59,886 nucleotides of DNA from JAOAFZ01 sp964407325 (GTDB taxonomy: Bacteria; Patescibacteriota; Microgenomatia; UBA1406; GWC2-37-13). Positions 1 through 7,991 of the stretch are shown here, piece by piece (the first letter of the stretch is position 1; every line of letters starts with the position of its first letter). The notes beneath the pieces were generated by a model. It was not told where the DNA came from, searched no databases, and saw only the letters and a list, made by a program, of their open reading frames with translations. A program made the translations under genes and the position numbers. The stretch lies in the NCBI GenBank assembly GCA_964407325.1, contig CAYOVA010000006.1, positions 1-59,886 of the forward strand, given 5' to 3'.

Positions 1-897
1 TCCAAACCCTTCGTAACTGGAAAGATACAATAAACATTGTGCGGCATTATACATAGCTGGCAAATCTTCATTTTCAACGTACCCTATAAAATGGACTTTA
101 TCCTTTACTCCAGACTCTTCAGCTGTTTTAAAGACATGTTCATTTTTCCATCCTGCCCGTCCTGCAATAATATATTCATAATCTGCAAACTCTTTTTTCT
201 GAATTAATTCTGCAAACACCTTAATCGATCTATCAACATTTTTGCGCGGTTCTATAGCACCAACATATAACAGGTAATTCTTCTCGGTTGGCAATTTGTA
301 TTTTTGAAGTACATTTTCAATTTTTTTATCCATTATCTTTTTATATCGTTCATCAATTCCCAGAAACAAAACTTCTACACGATTCCGGGTTTTCGCTTCC
401 GGGTAAAGCTTATACAAATCCCGTTTAGTATTTTTTGAGTCAACAATAATAAGATCTCTTAATTCGATAGTGCGTTGTAATTTCCGTTCATGGGACTCGA
501 TAATATCGGGAGTATGATACTCAGGAAACAGTTTCCATGTTAAATCATGGATTGTTGTAATACTTTTAGTTCCTTTAAACAGAGGTGGTCTCAAAAAATC
601 AGAAGAATGGAATACGTCAACTTTTCCAATAAGCCATTCTACAGGAAGCATATGCGATTTATTCCATGCAAATTTCAAAATACGCGGTGGAAAACGGTAA
701 TCATACACCTGCGCTCCTTTTTTTCGTAAGTCATCCAGTACGGGAATCAAGTCAGCTGGCCGGCGTAGTGATGAGTAAAATAGTTTATATGTATGCTGCG
801 GGTAATAATGTAGCAGTGATTCGACAAGATTTGTAGTATAGGTTGCTACCCCGCTTCCCTGGTATACAAGCATTGAAATATCGATTCCAATAATCAT
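1..897 (-). CDS. GT4-family glycosyltransferase, partial
   Basis: Retaining glycosyltransferase with GT-B fold, expected to transfer a sugar from an NDP-sugar to a cell-surface glycan at the cytoplasmic membrane face. The reading frame is open from ATG at 897 to the window edge (299 codons, no stop), so the C-terminus lies outside. The translation begins MIIGIDISMLVYQGSG (typical N-terminal GT4 strand and glycine loop), has TTIHDLTW in the first domain, LYVGAIEPRKN at the start of the second domain, and ends at SSYEGFG, the beginning of the GT4 EGFG..E nucleotide-sugar motif. A -10 hexamer TATACT (904-909, minus) ends 6 nt before the ATG, predicting a leaderless mRNA. It is divergent from a GT2 gene and probably part of the same polysaccharide locus. 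The acceptor and sugar cannot be told. Confidence 0.9.
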   Translation of the reverse strand, partial: MIIGIDISMLVYQGSGVATYTTNLVESLLHYYPQHTYKLFYSSLRRPADLIPVLDDLRKKGAQVYDYRFPPRILKFAWNKSHMLPVEWLIGKVDVFHSSDFLRPPLFKGTKSITTIHDLTWKLFPEYHTPDIIESHERKLQRTIELRDLIIVDSKNTKRDLYKLYPEAKTRNRVEVLFLGIDERYKKIMDKKIENVLQKYKLPTEKNYLLYVGAIEPRKNVDRSIKVFAELIQKKEFADYEYIIAGRAGWKNEHVFKTAEESGVKDKVHFIGYVENEDLPAMYNAAQCLLYLSSYEGFG

Positions 898-934
898 AAT
901 CAGAGTATACAACGAAAGAGTATAATTTACGTTT
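898..934. promoter_or_regulatory. divergent leaderless promoter pair
   Basis: Between the two glycosyltransferase genes. Plus-strand TATAAT at 921-926 ends 8 nt before ATG 935; minus-strand TATACT (904-909) ends 6 nt before ATG 897. The hexamers are 11 bp apart, so two polymerases could hardly bind together. No Shine-Dalgarno site is present on either side. Confidence 0.6.
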
Positions 935-1789
935 ATGGATGTATCGGTAATTATCCCTACGTTTAATGGTCTTCAATCTTTAAAACAATTCTTTCCTTCT
1001 GTGGTAAAAGCTATTCGCAAGATTCCAAAGTATGAAATCATTATTGTTGATAACGGATCAACAGATAAAACTGCACAGTGGGTGGAGTCTCACAAGGAAT
1101 TAATATACTACATTCAACTGCAACACAATACAGGGTTTACAGGAGCCTGTAACGAAGGGGCGCGCCAGGCAAATGGGAAATACCTTTTATTCCTGAATAA
1201 TGATTGTGAATTGAAGCCATCTACTATAGAAAAAATGTATTATTTTCTTGAAGAGAATAAAAAGTACATTGCAACACAGCCGGTTATATATACAAAAAAG
1301 GAAACTGTTGAACAAGTAGGATATGTTGTAGATCTTACTATCGGGAAAGCTTATCCGGTTACAGACACACAATTTTTTGAAAGTGACGAAGCTGTTATGT
1401 ATCCAATTGGGAAATCAAAAATCGATTTTACCGATAATTATGTATATGGACTATCCGGAACATGCCTATTACTAAGGCGGACAATCTTCGAAAAAACTGG
1501 AAAGTTTGATGAAACCTTTCACTCATATCTCGAAGATGTAGATTTGTTTATTCGACTAGCACTGCAAGGCTGTAAATATTATCCTACCCTTAACGCATCC
1601 TGCACTCATGCCCATATGGCAACCAGTAAAAAAATGGGCAGCTACAAAGAACAACATGACCTGACCAACTGGATTAGAATTATTGCAAAAAGCTATCCCA
1701 CGGCTTATTTAGTAAAGCATTTCCCTCGAATCCTTTTTGAAAGATTGCGTAACGGGAGCGGGTTACTAAAAAGAGTTTTTAATACATAA
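935..1789 (+). CDS. GT2-family glycosyltransferase (rhamnosyltransferase-like)
   Basis: Inverting GT-A glycosyltransferase, 284 residues, usual for the WbbL/rhamnosyltransferase subgroup. Seen: N-terminal VSVIIPTFNG (3-12), VDNGSTD (38-44), FLNND at about 86-90 as the DxD-like metal/nucleotide site, SGTCLLLRR and the catalytic-region LEDVDLF. No membrane segment is evident, so it should act on a lipid-linked intermediate at the inner face of the membrane. It precedes the ABC exporter genes and fits a surface polysaccharide or teichoic-acid-like assembly pathway. The start is fixed by the -10 at 921-926. The donor sugar cannot be assigned. Confidence 0.9.
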   Translation: MDVSVIIPTFNGLQSLKQFFPSVVKAIRKIPKYEIIIVDNGSTDKTAQWVESHKELIYYIQLQHNTGFTGACNEGARQANGKYLLFLNNDCELKPSTIEKMYYFLEENKKYIATQPVIYTKKETVEQVGYVVDLTIGKAYPVTDTQFFESDEAVMYPIGKSKIDFTDNYVYGLSGTCLLLRRTIFEKTGKFDETFHSYLEDVDLFIRLALQGCKYYPTLNASCTHAHMATSKKMGSYKEQHDLTNWIRIIAKSYPTAYLVKHFPRILFERLRNGSGLLKRVFNT

Positions 1790-1844
1790 TTTACATCACA
1801 CAATCTTCCTGACACATGATGTACAATAGAGTGTTTACACTCAT

Positions 1845-2561
1845 ATGATCGAGTTCAAAAACGTCGAAAAATATTTTTACTTTCAGCACCAGAAAACTAT
1901 AAAGGAGCTTATCCAGGCTCTCTTCGTACAACAGAAAACACTGGAAAAAGTGCATGCTCTCAAAAAAGTCTCATTCAAAATTGAAAAGGGTGAAAGTGTC
2001 GGAATTATCGGACGGAATGGCGCTGGAAAATCTACGCTTCTTAAACTTATTGCGAATGTCTCACAACCAACTGTTGGAACTGTGAAAATAACAGGTCGTG
2101 TAGCCCCCCTTATCGAGTTGGGTGCCGGGTTTCATCCTGAACTTACAGGGAGAGAAAATATTATTCTCAATGGAGTAATTTTAGGAATGAAAGAAAAAGA
2201 AATTGAAGCAAAAGTTGATGATATTATTGATTTTGCAGAGATTCCGGATTTTATTGACGTACCAATTAAATACTATTCTTCTGGCATGTATCTCCGTTTA
2301 GCCTTCGCAGTAGCAATTTTTACCGAACCTGAAATTATTTTAATGGATGAGATTTTATCTGTAGGTGATGCCCGCTTTCAAAGAAAATGTATGAAGCGAA
2401 TGCGGGAGTTTAAGAAACAGGGCGTTACGATGATCCTGGTAAGCCATTCTGCAGAACAGGTTCGGCAATTTTGTGACCGGGTACTCTATCTGAATCAAGG
2501 TGAATTACTGTATGATGGTGAAGTTGATAAAGGATTAGAAATGTACAACTCAGAAGAATGA
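1845..2561 (+). CDS. polysaccharide ABC exporter ATP-binding subunit (Wzt/TagH type)
   Basis: ATPase of a two-component exporter that moves lipid-linked polysaccharide or teichoic acid across the membrane. 238 residues. Walker A GRNGAGKS at 56-63, the signature YSSGMYLRLAF at about 144-154 (SSGMY is typical of KpsT/Wzt/TagH rather than LSGGQ), Walker B IILMDE at 164-169, and the switch histidine H201. The roughly 45-residue stretch before Walker A, with an amphipathic insert after the first strand, is usual for this subfamily. There is no C-terminal carbohydrate-binding extension as in Wzt of E. coli O9a. The TGA stop overlaps the next ATG (ATGA), indicating translational coupling to the permease. 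A TACAAT at 1822-1827 may give a leader of about 10 nt without a Shine-Dalgarno. Confidence 0.93.
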   Translation: MIEFKNVEKYFYFQHQKTIKELIQALFVQQKTLEKVHALKKVSFKIEKGESVGIIGRNGAGKSTLLKLIANVSQPTVGTVKITGRVAPLIELGAGFHPELTGRENIILNGVILGMKEKEIEAKVDDIIDFAEIPDFIDVPIKYYSSGMYLRLAFAVAIFTEPEIILMDEILSVGDARFQRKCMKRMREFKKQGVTMILVSHSAEQVRQFCDRVLYLNQGELLYDGEVDKGLEMYNSEE

Positions 2562-3340
2562 ACCATTTAAAGGAATTATTCAAACATGGGGAGCTTATCA
2601 AGCATCTTACTCTTCGTGAGATTAAAGTACGGTATAAGCAGTCGTTTCTTGGAATATTCTGGGTTATCTTAAACCCTTTCTTCCAAATGGTAATTATGAG
2701 TTTTGTCTTTTCTACAATTATCAAATTTGGAAATGCCATAACTGTCCCCTATCCGGTATTTGTATATGCCGGACTGCTTCCATGGACTTTCCTTATTAAT
2801 TCTTTAACAACTGCCAGTTCTTCATTGGTTGATAACAGCAGCCTCATTAAAAAAATATATTTCCCAAGAGAAATCCTTGTGATCTCGACAATTCTTGCAA
2901 AGGCGTTTGATTTCTTCCTGGCATCGTTGCTCTTTCTTGCTCTTATGATCTGGTTCCAGATGCCGTTTACCTGGTATATGCTCTTATTCTTTCCAATCTT
3001 TTTAGTACAACTTTTGTTTGTAATTGGGATTTCATTATTCCTTTCCATAACAAACCTGTTTTACAGGGATATTCAGTTTCTTTTTAACCTGGTAATTAGT
3101 CTGTGGTTCTATTTAACTCCAGTAATTTACGCGGTTGACTTTTTTCCGGAGCATTACCGCTGGATATTTAGATTAAATCCAATGGCGGTATTTATAAATG
3201 CATACAGACAGGTTTTACTTGGCGGCGGTGCTTTCAGTATTAGTAGTTTTCTGATAGGTGTAGCAGTATCACTTGTCATCTTTACAATTTCATATATACT
3301 GTTTAAGCGACTTGAGGGTATAGTTGCTGATGTTGTCTAA
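2558..3340 (+). CDS. polysaccharide ABC exporter permease (Wzm/TagG type)
   Basis: Membrane subunit partner of the preceding ATPase; 260 residues, ABC-2 type. The N-terminus carries the cytoplasmic coupling region with LTLREIKVRYKQSFLGIFW, a hallmark of the Wzm/TagG family, followed by about six hydrophobic segments. FFPEHYRWIFRLNPMAVF is the usual extracellular re-entrant region. It begins inside the ATPase stop (ATGA) and its TAA overlaps the start of the PfkB gene (TAATG), so three genes form one translationally coupled unit. The exported glycan is unknown; in a bacterium presumed to lack an outer membrane it would more resemble teichoic acid export. Confidence 0.92.
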   Translation: MNHLKELFKHGELIKHLTLREIKVRYKQSFLGIFWVILNPFFQMVIMSFVFSTIIKFGNAITVPYPVFVYAGLLPWTFLINSLTTASSSLVDNSSLIKKIYFPREILVISTILAKAFDFFLASLLFLALMIWFQMPFTWYMLLFFPIFLVQLLFVIGISLFLSITNLFYRDIQFLFNLVISLWFYLTPVIYAVDFFPEHYRWIFRLNPMAVFINAYRQVLLGGGAFSISSFLIGVAVSLVIFTISYILFKRLEGIVADVV

Positions 3341-4290
3341 TGAAAAAATATACAAACGTACTAGTAACCGGTTCAATGGGATATGACACCATTATGAATT
3401 TTCCTTCAAAGTTTAAAGAACACCTCCTTCCCGAAAAACTGCATCAAATTAATGTTTCCTTCGTAGTAAACGGTATGGAACGCCAGTTTGGTGGAACAGC
3501 AACAAATATCGCTTATAACTTTGCACTGTTTGGCGGGAATCATGTAAAACTTCTTGCAAGTGTAGGTAAAGATGGAGATCATTTGCTTGATTATATGAAA
3601 ATGAAAGGTGTTGATATTAGTGGAGTCCTGGTTGATAAGACAATCTTTTCTGCAAATGGAACAGTTATTACAGATTTAGATGATAATCAGATCTGGGGGT
3701 TTTATTACGGTGCCTGTGAAAAAGCAAAAGTCATTAATCTGGATCAGTATACAGATAATGGAAGTGTGCTTGTCATTTCTGCCAATCACCCGGATGCGTT
3801 TATGAACTTTCAAAAGCAGGCAATTAAAAAGAAAATTGACTACTTGTACGACCCGGGAATGACTCTTGCCTGGAATAACAGCAAAGACTTAACTGAAGGC
3901 GTTATGCACTGTAAATGGCTGGTAGGAAACGACTACGAAATTGCGCGCATTTGTAAACTACTGAAAATGGAAGTAAAAGATATTGTGAAGCGCGGCATTA
4001 AAGTTATTACAACGCTTGGCAGCGAAGGTGTGCGCTATGAGGATGACAAGATGGAGTATTATGTACCGGCGGTGACTGAAAAAAAACTGGTTGATCCTAC
4101 CGGTGCCGGAGATGCCTGGCGTGCAGGTTTCTTAACAGGTGTTATGAGAGAATTGAGTATTGAAGAATCTCTCCGCATGGGGAATGCTGTTGCCAGTTAT
4201 GCGGTAGGGATTGTGGGAACAGCAAATCATAACCCAACTGAAGCTGCTATTCAAAAAAGAGCTGATGAGTTGAAAAAGCTTGCACTCTAA
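3340..4290 (+). CDS. PfkB-family carbohydrate/nucleoside kinase
   Basis: Ribokinase-superfamily kinase, 316 residues. The first PfkB signature region reads FGGTATNIAYNFALFGG (about residues 46-62); the second is VDPTGAGDAWRAGF, holding the anion hole GAGD and the catalytic Asp. The family phosphorylates sugars or nucleosides (ribose, fructose, adenosine) with ATP. The gene starts within the stop of the export permease and is followed 46 nt later by S-adenosylhomocysteinase, whose product is adenosine. Adenosine kinase activity is therefore an attractive inference, removing product from that reversible reaction and giving AMP. An alternative is phosphorylation of a sugar destined for the glycan made by the upstream genes. 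The sequence alone does not decide. Confidence 0.85.
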   Translation: MKKYTNVLVTGSMGYDTIMNFPSKFKEHLLPEKLHQINVSFVVNGMERQFGGTATNIAYNFALFGGNHVKLLASVGKDGDHLLDYMKMKGVDISGVLVDKTIFSANGTVITDLDDNQIWGFYYGACEKAKVINLDQYTDNGSVLVISANHPDAFMNFQKQAIKKKIDYLYDPGMTLAWNNSKDLTEGVMHCKWLVGNDYEIARICKLLKMEVKDIVKRGIKVITTLGSEGVRYEDDKMEYYVPAVTEKKLVDPTGAGDAWRAGFLTGVMRELSIEESLRMGNAVASYAVGIVGTANHNPTEAAIQKRADELKKLAL

Positions 4291-4336
4291 TTAACACGAG
4301 TTATTCAACTCGCTTTATAAATTTAACTATTTACTA
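4291..4336 (+). terminator. short hairpin between PfkB and ahcY genes
   Basis: CGAGTT and AACTCG form a 6-bp stem with a 4-nt loop just after the PfkB stop, followed by an A/T-rich tract. It could attenuate transcription between the export unit and ahcY. It is weak and has no long U run. Confidence 0.3.
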
Positions 4337-5590
4337 ATGGAATACGACGTAAAGGATATTGGACTTGCAGACGAAGGAAAGCGATTAATTCAGTGGGCAA
4401 ATCGGGATATGCCGGTGTTGAACCTTATAAAAAAACGGTTTAAAAAAGATCAGGTTTTGAAGGGTGTTAGACTGGCTGCATGTTTGCACGTCACTTCAGA
4501 AACAGCAAATCTCGCAATTACGTTAAAAGAAGGTGGAGCTGAAGTATTCCTATGTGCCAGTAATCCTCTATCTACAAACGATGCGGTTGCAGCAGGACTG
4601 GTAAAGCATTATGGTATTCCTACATTTGCTATTAAAGGCGAAGATAACGATACCTACTATTCTCATTTGAAAGCTGTTCTTGAAGCCAGACCTAACCAGA
4701 CCATGGATGACGGCGCGGATCTTATGGGACTTCTTCATACGACTCATTCAAAGCAGTTAAAGGACCTGGCCGGATCAACTGAAGAAACAACAACCGGAGT
4801 AATTCGCTTAAGAGCAATGCAAAATGATAAGAAGCTGAAACTACCGGTTGTAGCTGTAAACGATAACTTAACCAAGCATATGTTTGATAATCGCTATGGT
4901 ACTGGTCAGTCAACCATTGATGCCGTTATGCGAGCAACCAATATTCTGCTTGCAGGTTCTAAAGTTGTTGTCTGTGGTTACGGATGGTGCGGACGTGGAA
5001 TTGCAATGCGCGCACGTGGTATGGGTGCCCGAGTAACCGTTTCTGAAATTGAACCGGTAAAGGCATTGGAAGCGTTAATGGACGGTTTTGACGTGATGCC
5101 GCTTGAAGATGCTATTGCCGATGCGGATGTGGTTCTTTCAGCTACTGGAAATAAGCACGTAATTGACCTTGCACACATCAAAAAAGCAAAAGACGGCATT
5201 ATAGTTGCCCAATCTGGACATTTCGATGTGGAAATCAACAAAAAGGCATTGGAAAAGGCTGCCAAGTCAATCAAGAAAATCAAGCCAATGGTTGATGAAT
5301 ATAGTATCGATGGCAAAAAGTTTTATCTCCTCGGTGAAGGCCGTCTGGTAAACCTAGCCGCCGCTGATGGACATCCATCGTCTGTAATGGATATGAGCTT
5401 TGCCGGACAATCTCTTGCCGCAGAGTACATCTGGCAGAACAAAGGAAAACTGGAAAACAAAGTGTATTCACTCCCCCAGGAAATCGATCAGGAAATTGCC
5501 GCACTGAAACTGAAGGCAATCGGTATCAAAATCGATTCCCTTACCAAAGAGCAGGTAAAGTACCTGAATTCGTGGGAAGAGGGAACATAA
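4337..5590 (+). CDS. ahcY: S-adenosylhomocysteinase
   Basis: Hydrolyses S-adenosylhomocysteine to adenosine and homocysteine with tightly bound NAD, relieving product inhibition of methyltransferases. 417 residues, the short (archaeal/Thermotoga-like) form. Seen: HVTSET (51-56), NPLSTND (76-82), DDGADL (124-129), GSTEETTTG (147-154), NDNLTKHMFDN (175-185) with the substrate Lys and Asp, the Rossmann loop GYGWCG (214-219), and GHFDVEI. The C-terminus ends in YLNSWEEGT and lacks the KPDHYRY tail of long forms. It follows a PfkB kinase that could consume adenosine. No Shine-Dalgarno is seen before the ATG. Confidence 0.96.
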   Translation: MEYDVKDIGLADEGKRLIQWANRDMPVLNLIKKRFKKDQVLKGVRLAACLHVTSETANLAITLKEGGAEVFLCASNPLSTNDAVAAGLVKHYGIPTFAIKGEDNDTYYSHLKAVLEARPNQTMDDGADLMGLLHTTHSKQLKDLAGSTEETTTGVIRLRAMQNDKKLKLPVVAVNDNLTKHMFDNRYGTGQSTIDAVMRATNILLAGSKVVVCGYGWCGRGIAMRARGMGARVTVSEIEPVKALEALMDGFDVMPLEDAIADADVVLSATGNKHVIDLAHIKKAKDGIIVAQSGHFDVEINKKALEKAAKSIKKIKPMVDEYSIDGKKFYLLGEGRLVNLAAADGHPSSVMDMSFAGQSLAAEYIWQNKGKLENKVYSLPQEIDQEIAALKLKAIGIKIDSLTKEQVKYLNSWEEGT

Positions 5591-5641
5591 CAACGCACTA
5601 AATCCGAGTGTCATTAAAAGGTAATCCTGTATAATCAGACT

Positions 5642-7072
5642 ATGCAAAAACTCACTAAAATAATTGCTACTATTGGCCCTTCCTGTGACTCACACGATCA
5701 GGTAAAGCAGTTATTAGAAGCAGGTGTAAATATCTTCCGTTTTAACTTTAAGCATAGTACTGTTGAGTGGCACCGTGAGCGCATGCAAATGGTAAACGAT
5801 GTCTCCAAGGAATTAAATCGACCTGTGGGTACATTAATTGATCTTCAAGGACCGGAAATTCGAATCAACACACCAAACGGAGAACCAATCCATTTGGAAG
5901 CCGATGATCTGGTTTATGTTGGCAGCTATCCTACAGCCCAGGACAGCAAATGGTTTTCAATCAACCACGAGGAAATACTTAAAAATTTACGTATTGGGCA
6001 ACAGGTATCAGCTGAAGATGGCATGTTTACCTTTGAAGTTGTCGAAGTCGGAGACCGGTGTATTTTGCGTTGTACGCATGGAGGTATATTAGCAAATCGC
6101 AAATCGTTTAACATACCCGGAGCCGACTTTGAGTTTCCTGTACTAATCGATCGGGATCGTGAAGGTCTACAGCTTGCAAAAGACAATAACATAGACTATG
6201 TGGCGCTCTCCTTTGTTCGTTCTTCGCAGGACTTAGTTACTGTCCGTGAGGAAATGGAAAAAATGGGAGTATCTTCCAGACTTGTTGCAAAGATTGAAAC
6301 AGAAAAAGCACTCCATGATCTTGATGCAATTGTCGAAGCTTCCGATGCGGTTATGGTCGCACGTGGCGATCTTGGTGTTGAGCTTCCCAAAGAACAAGTT
6401 CCCTATTATCAGAAAATCATCATCAAGAAGTGTATCGAAAAAGGGCGTGCTGTGATAACTGCAACTCAAATGATCCAGTCGATGATTGACTCCCCCTACC
6501 CTACTCGTGCAGAGGTGTCTGATATTGCGAATGCAACCTATGACTTAACAGATGCTGTTATGTTATCTGGTGAAACCGCACAGGGAAAGTTTCCTTTGAA
6601 AGCCGTAGAGGTTATGAATCGAACAGTGGAATTTAATGAAACCCGCTTTGCAAACGACTATCGTACGCGATTCGAATACGAAATGCCTGATACAGAGTCG
6701 ATGATTTGCAATTCTGCTTATTCATTGTATCTTCAGTGTTTAAAACGTGAAGAGCCGCTCGGTGGATTTGTAATTTTTACGCAAACCGGGAGAACAGCTC
6801 GCCTTCTTTCACGTTACAGACCAATTGTGCCTATTTTTGCGTTTACCCCAACCATTACAGTTCGTGATTCATTAACCATGAACTTTGGGGTTGTGCCTTT
6901 TGAACAGGAAGTATTTACCAATGAACCTGTTACTTCAGAAAATATTGTAAAAGCTATGCAGTTTCTTAAAGAACATTCTTACCTCACAGATGGCAGAAAA
7001 GTAATTGTACTCCATGGAGATGTCTGGGCGATTCAGGGCGGAACTTCTACAATCAAGGTCCTGACAATATAA
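5642..7072 (+). CDS. pyk: pyruvate kinase
   Basis: Last step of glycolysis: phosphoenolpyruvate plus ADP to pyruvate plus ATP, cytosolic. 476 residues, normal for bacterial enzymes without the extra C-terminal domain. Seen: TKIIATIGPS at the N-terminus; RFNFKHS in place of the usual RLNFSHG (Ser replaced by Lys); the K-containing VAKIETEKAL, MVARGDLGVELP, and TATQMIQSM followed by PTRAEVSD and DAVMLSGETA. A TATAAT at 5630-5635 ends 6 nt before the ATG, so the transcript is predicted to be leaderless. With the ADP-forming acyl-CoA synthetase at 43327 it points to substrate-level phosphorylation as the ATP source. Confidence 0.96.
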   Translation: MQKLTKIIATIGPSCDSHDQVKQLLEAGVNIFRFNFKHSTVEWHRERMQMVNDVSKELNRPVGTLIDLQGPEIRINTPNGEPIHLEADDLVYVGSYPTAQDSKWFSINHEEILKNLRIGQQVSAEDGMFTFEVVEVGDRCILRCTHGGILANRKSFNIPGADFEFPVLIDRDREGLQLAKDNNIDYVALSFVRSSQDLVTVREEMEKMGVSSRLVAKIETEKALHDLDAIVEASDAVMVARGDLGVELPKEQVPYYQKIIIKKCIEKGRAVITATQMIQSMIDSPYPTRAEVSDIANATYDLTDAVMLSGETAQGKFPLKAVEVMNRTVEFNETRFANDYRTRFEYEMPDTESMICNSAYSLYLQCLKREEPLGGFVIFTQTGRTARLLSRYRPIVPIFAFTPTITVRDSLTMNFGVVPFEQEVFTNEPVTSENIVKAMQFLKEHSYLTDGRKVIVLHGDVWAIQGGTSTIKVLTI

Positions 7073-7139
7073 TTCTCCAGTATAATACTCCAATTCCGGG
7101 CTAAGTAGGATTAGCCTTGACATGAACAGGAGGCCTCGT
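7067..7139 (+). promoter_or_regulatory. promoter, leader and strong ribosome binding site of the GC-rich gene
   Basis: Two tandem TATAAT hexamers (7068-7073, overlapping the pyk stop, and 7081-7086) precede a leader of about 45 nt. AGGAGG at 7128-7133 sits 6 nt before ATG 7140 and decides the start over the in-frame ATG at 7122, which lies upstream of it. Strong Shine-Dalgarno sites are rare elsewhere in this window. Confidence 0.6.
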
Positions 7140-7865
7140 ATGAGCCCCAGAAACTTGATCCGGGTGGGCGTAACCATTTTGCTGGCTGCTGTGGTCCTCG
7201 GTATTGCTTTTTTTGGGACAAGGGCATATCTCGACTTTGGAAGAGCCCTGGAGGAAACAGCTGTTCCATTCGGCGACAATGCGCAGTCAAAGGAGGTGCA
7301 ATACGAGGACATTGAGCTGAGGATTGGCACACCAATCTCGGTGCCCGACTTCTGCACAAGCGGAGCCGGGCAGGTCCAGATCACGGTGCAGACCGATGCC
7401 TACGACACGTTCTACCGGCATGGCTTTCACCTTACAGTGGGAGAGGCAACGCACTTCTACTTGCTCGGCCAGCCGATTCTGCAAGAGTGTGACGACGGGT
7501 TACGCATGGTAGGTCGGTTCCATGACGTGAACGGATCTCTGAGGTTTAGGAGGTATATTTCTCCTCAACTGAGTCCGTTTATACGCTTGGAGACCGGGAT
7601 CGAAAAGCAGTTTACATCTGTCTTTGATCAGGGATTCCGAGCATACGGCATTACTCTGGGTAGTACAATCCCGGAGAATCCCGACGCATTCCAGTTTACA
7701 ATGAATACCGGTTTCACCGGGTCAGGTCGTGCATCGTTTATGAACATGACGCCGCTGAAGAACGGCACCCTGATCTACGGCTTCTTCCTGATCTACAGGA
7801 CAGCTGATGGAGAATCGTCGAAAGCGTATTACGCGCCAATACAATCCATCCAGATGTTGCCATAG
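7140..7865 (+). CDS. hypothetical membrane-anchored protein, GC-rich gene
   Basis: Not recognised. 241 residues from the ATG that follows AGGAGG. After RNLIRV comes one hydrophobic segment (about residues 8-26), then a soluble, presumably extracellular domain rich in predicted beta strands and containing a CTSGAGQVQITVQT stretch and two cysteines. Two counted lines of coding sequence are 63 % and 57 % G+C, far above neighbours, and codon choice (GTG, CTG, GCC, GAC) differs accordingly. It ends in TAG. A perfect 11-bp hairpin follows. Together with the genes at 29983 and 45480 it looks like a separately acquired or separately evolving single-gene cassette. It has no evident link to pyk or lepA. 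Confidence 0.7.
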   Translation: MSPRNLIRVGVTILLAAVVLGIAFFGTRAYLDFGRALEETAVPFGDNAQSKEVQYEDIELRIGTPISVPDFCTSGAGQVQITVQTDAYDTFYRHGFHLTVGEATHFYLLGQPILQECDDGLRMVGRFHDVNGSLRFRRYISPQLSPFIRLETGIEKQFTSVFDQGFRAYGITLGSTIPENPDAFQFTMNTGFTGSGRASFMNMTPLKNGTLIYGFFLIYRTADGESSKAYYAPIQSIQMLP

Positions 7866-7894
7866 CAGTTAGGTCGGTGCGCGAATCGCTCAAG

Positions 7895-7921
7895 AAGGGT
7901 GGCGGGACAACCGCCACCCTT
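7895..7921 (+). terminator. GC-rich hairpin terminator
   Basis: AAGGGTGGCGG (7895-7905) pairs perfectly with CCGCCACCCTT (7911-7921) around the loop GACAA. There is no long U run. It lies 30 nt after the GC-rich gene and before the lepA promoter, so it probably isolates the two. Confidence 0.7.
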
Positions 7922-7978
7922 GTTATACCTGTCCCCCGGATTCTCTCCGGCAGATCGCCCTAAATTACCTTCTCCTGA

Positions 7979-7991
7979 TATAATTACCCTT
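7979..7991 (+). promoter_or_regulatory. leaderless promoter of lepA
   Basis: TATAAT at 7979-7984 ends 7 nt before ATG 7992. This, with the conserved LepA N-terminus, sets the start at 7992 and not at the upstream alternative start at 7899, which would run through the preceding terminator. Confidence 0.7.

Noticed and set aside
7899..7991. 31-residue N-terminal extension of LepA
   Set aside because: It crosses the terminator hairpin of the previous gene and the lepA -10; the conserved LepA N-terminus begins at 7992.
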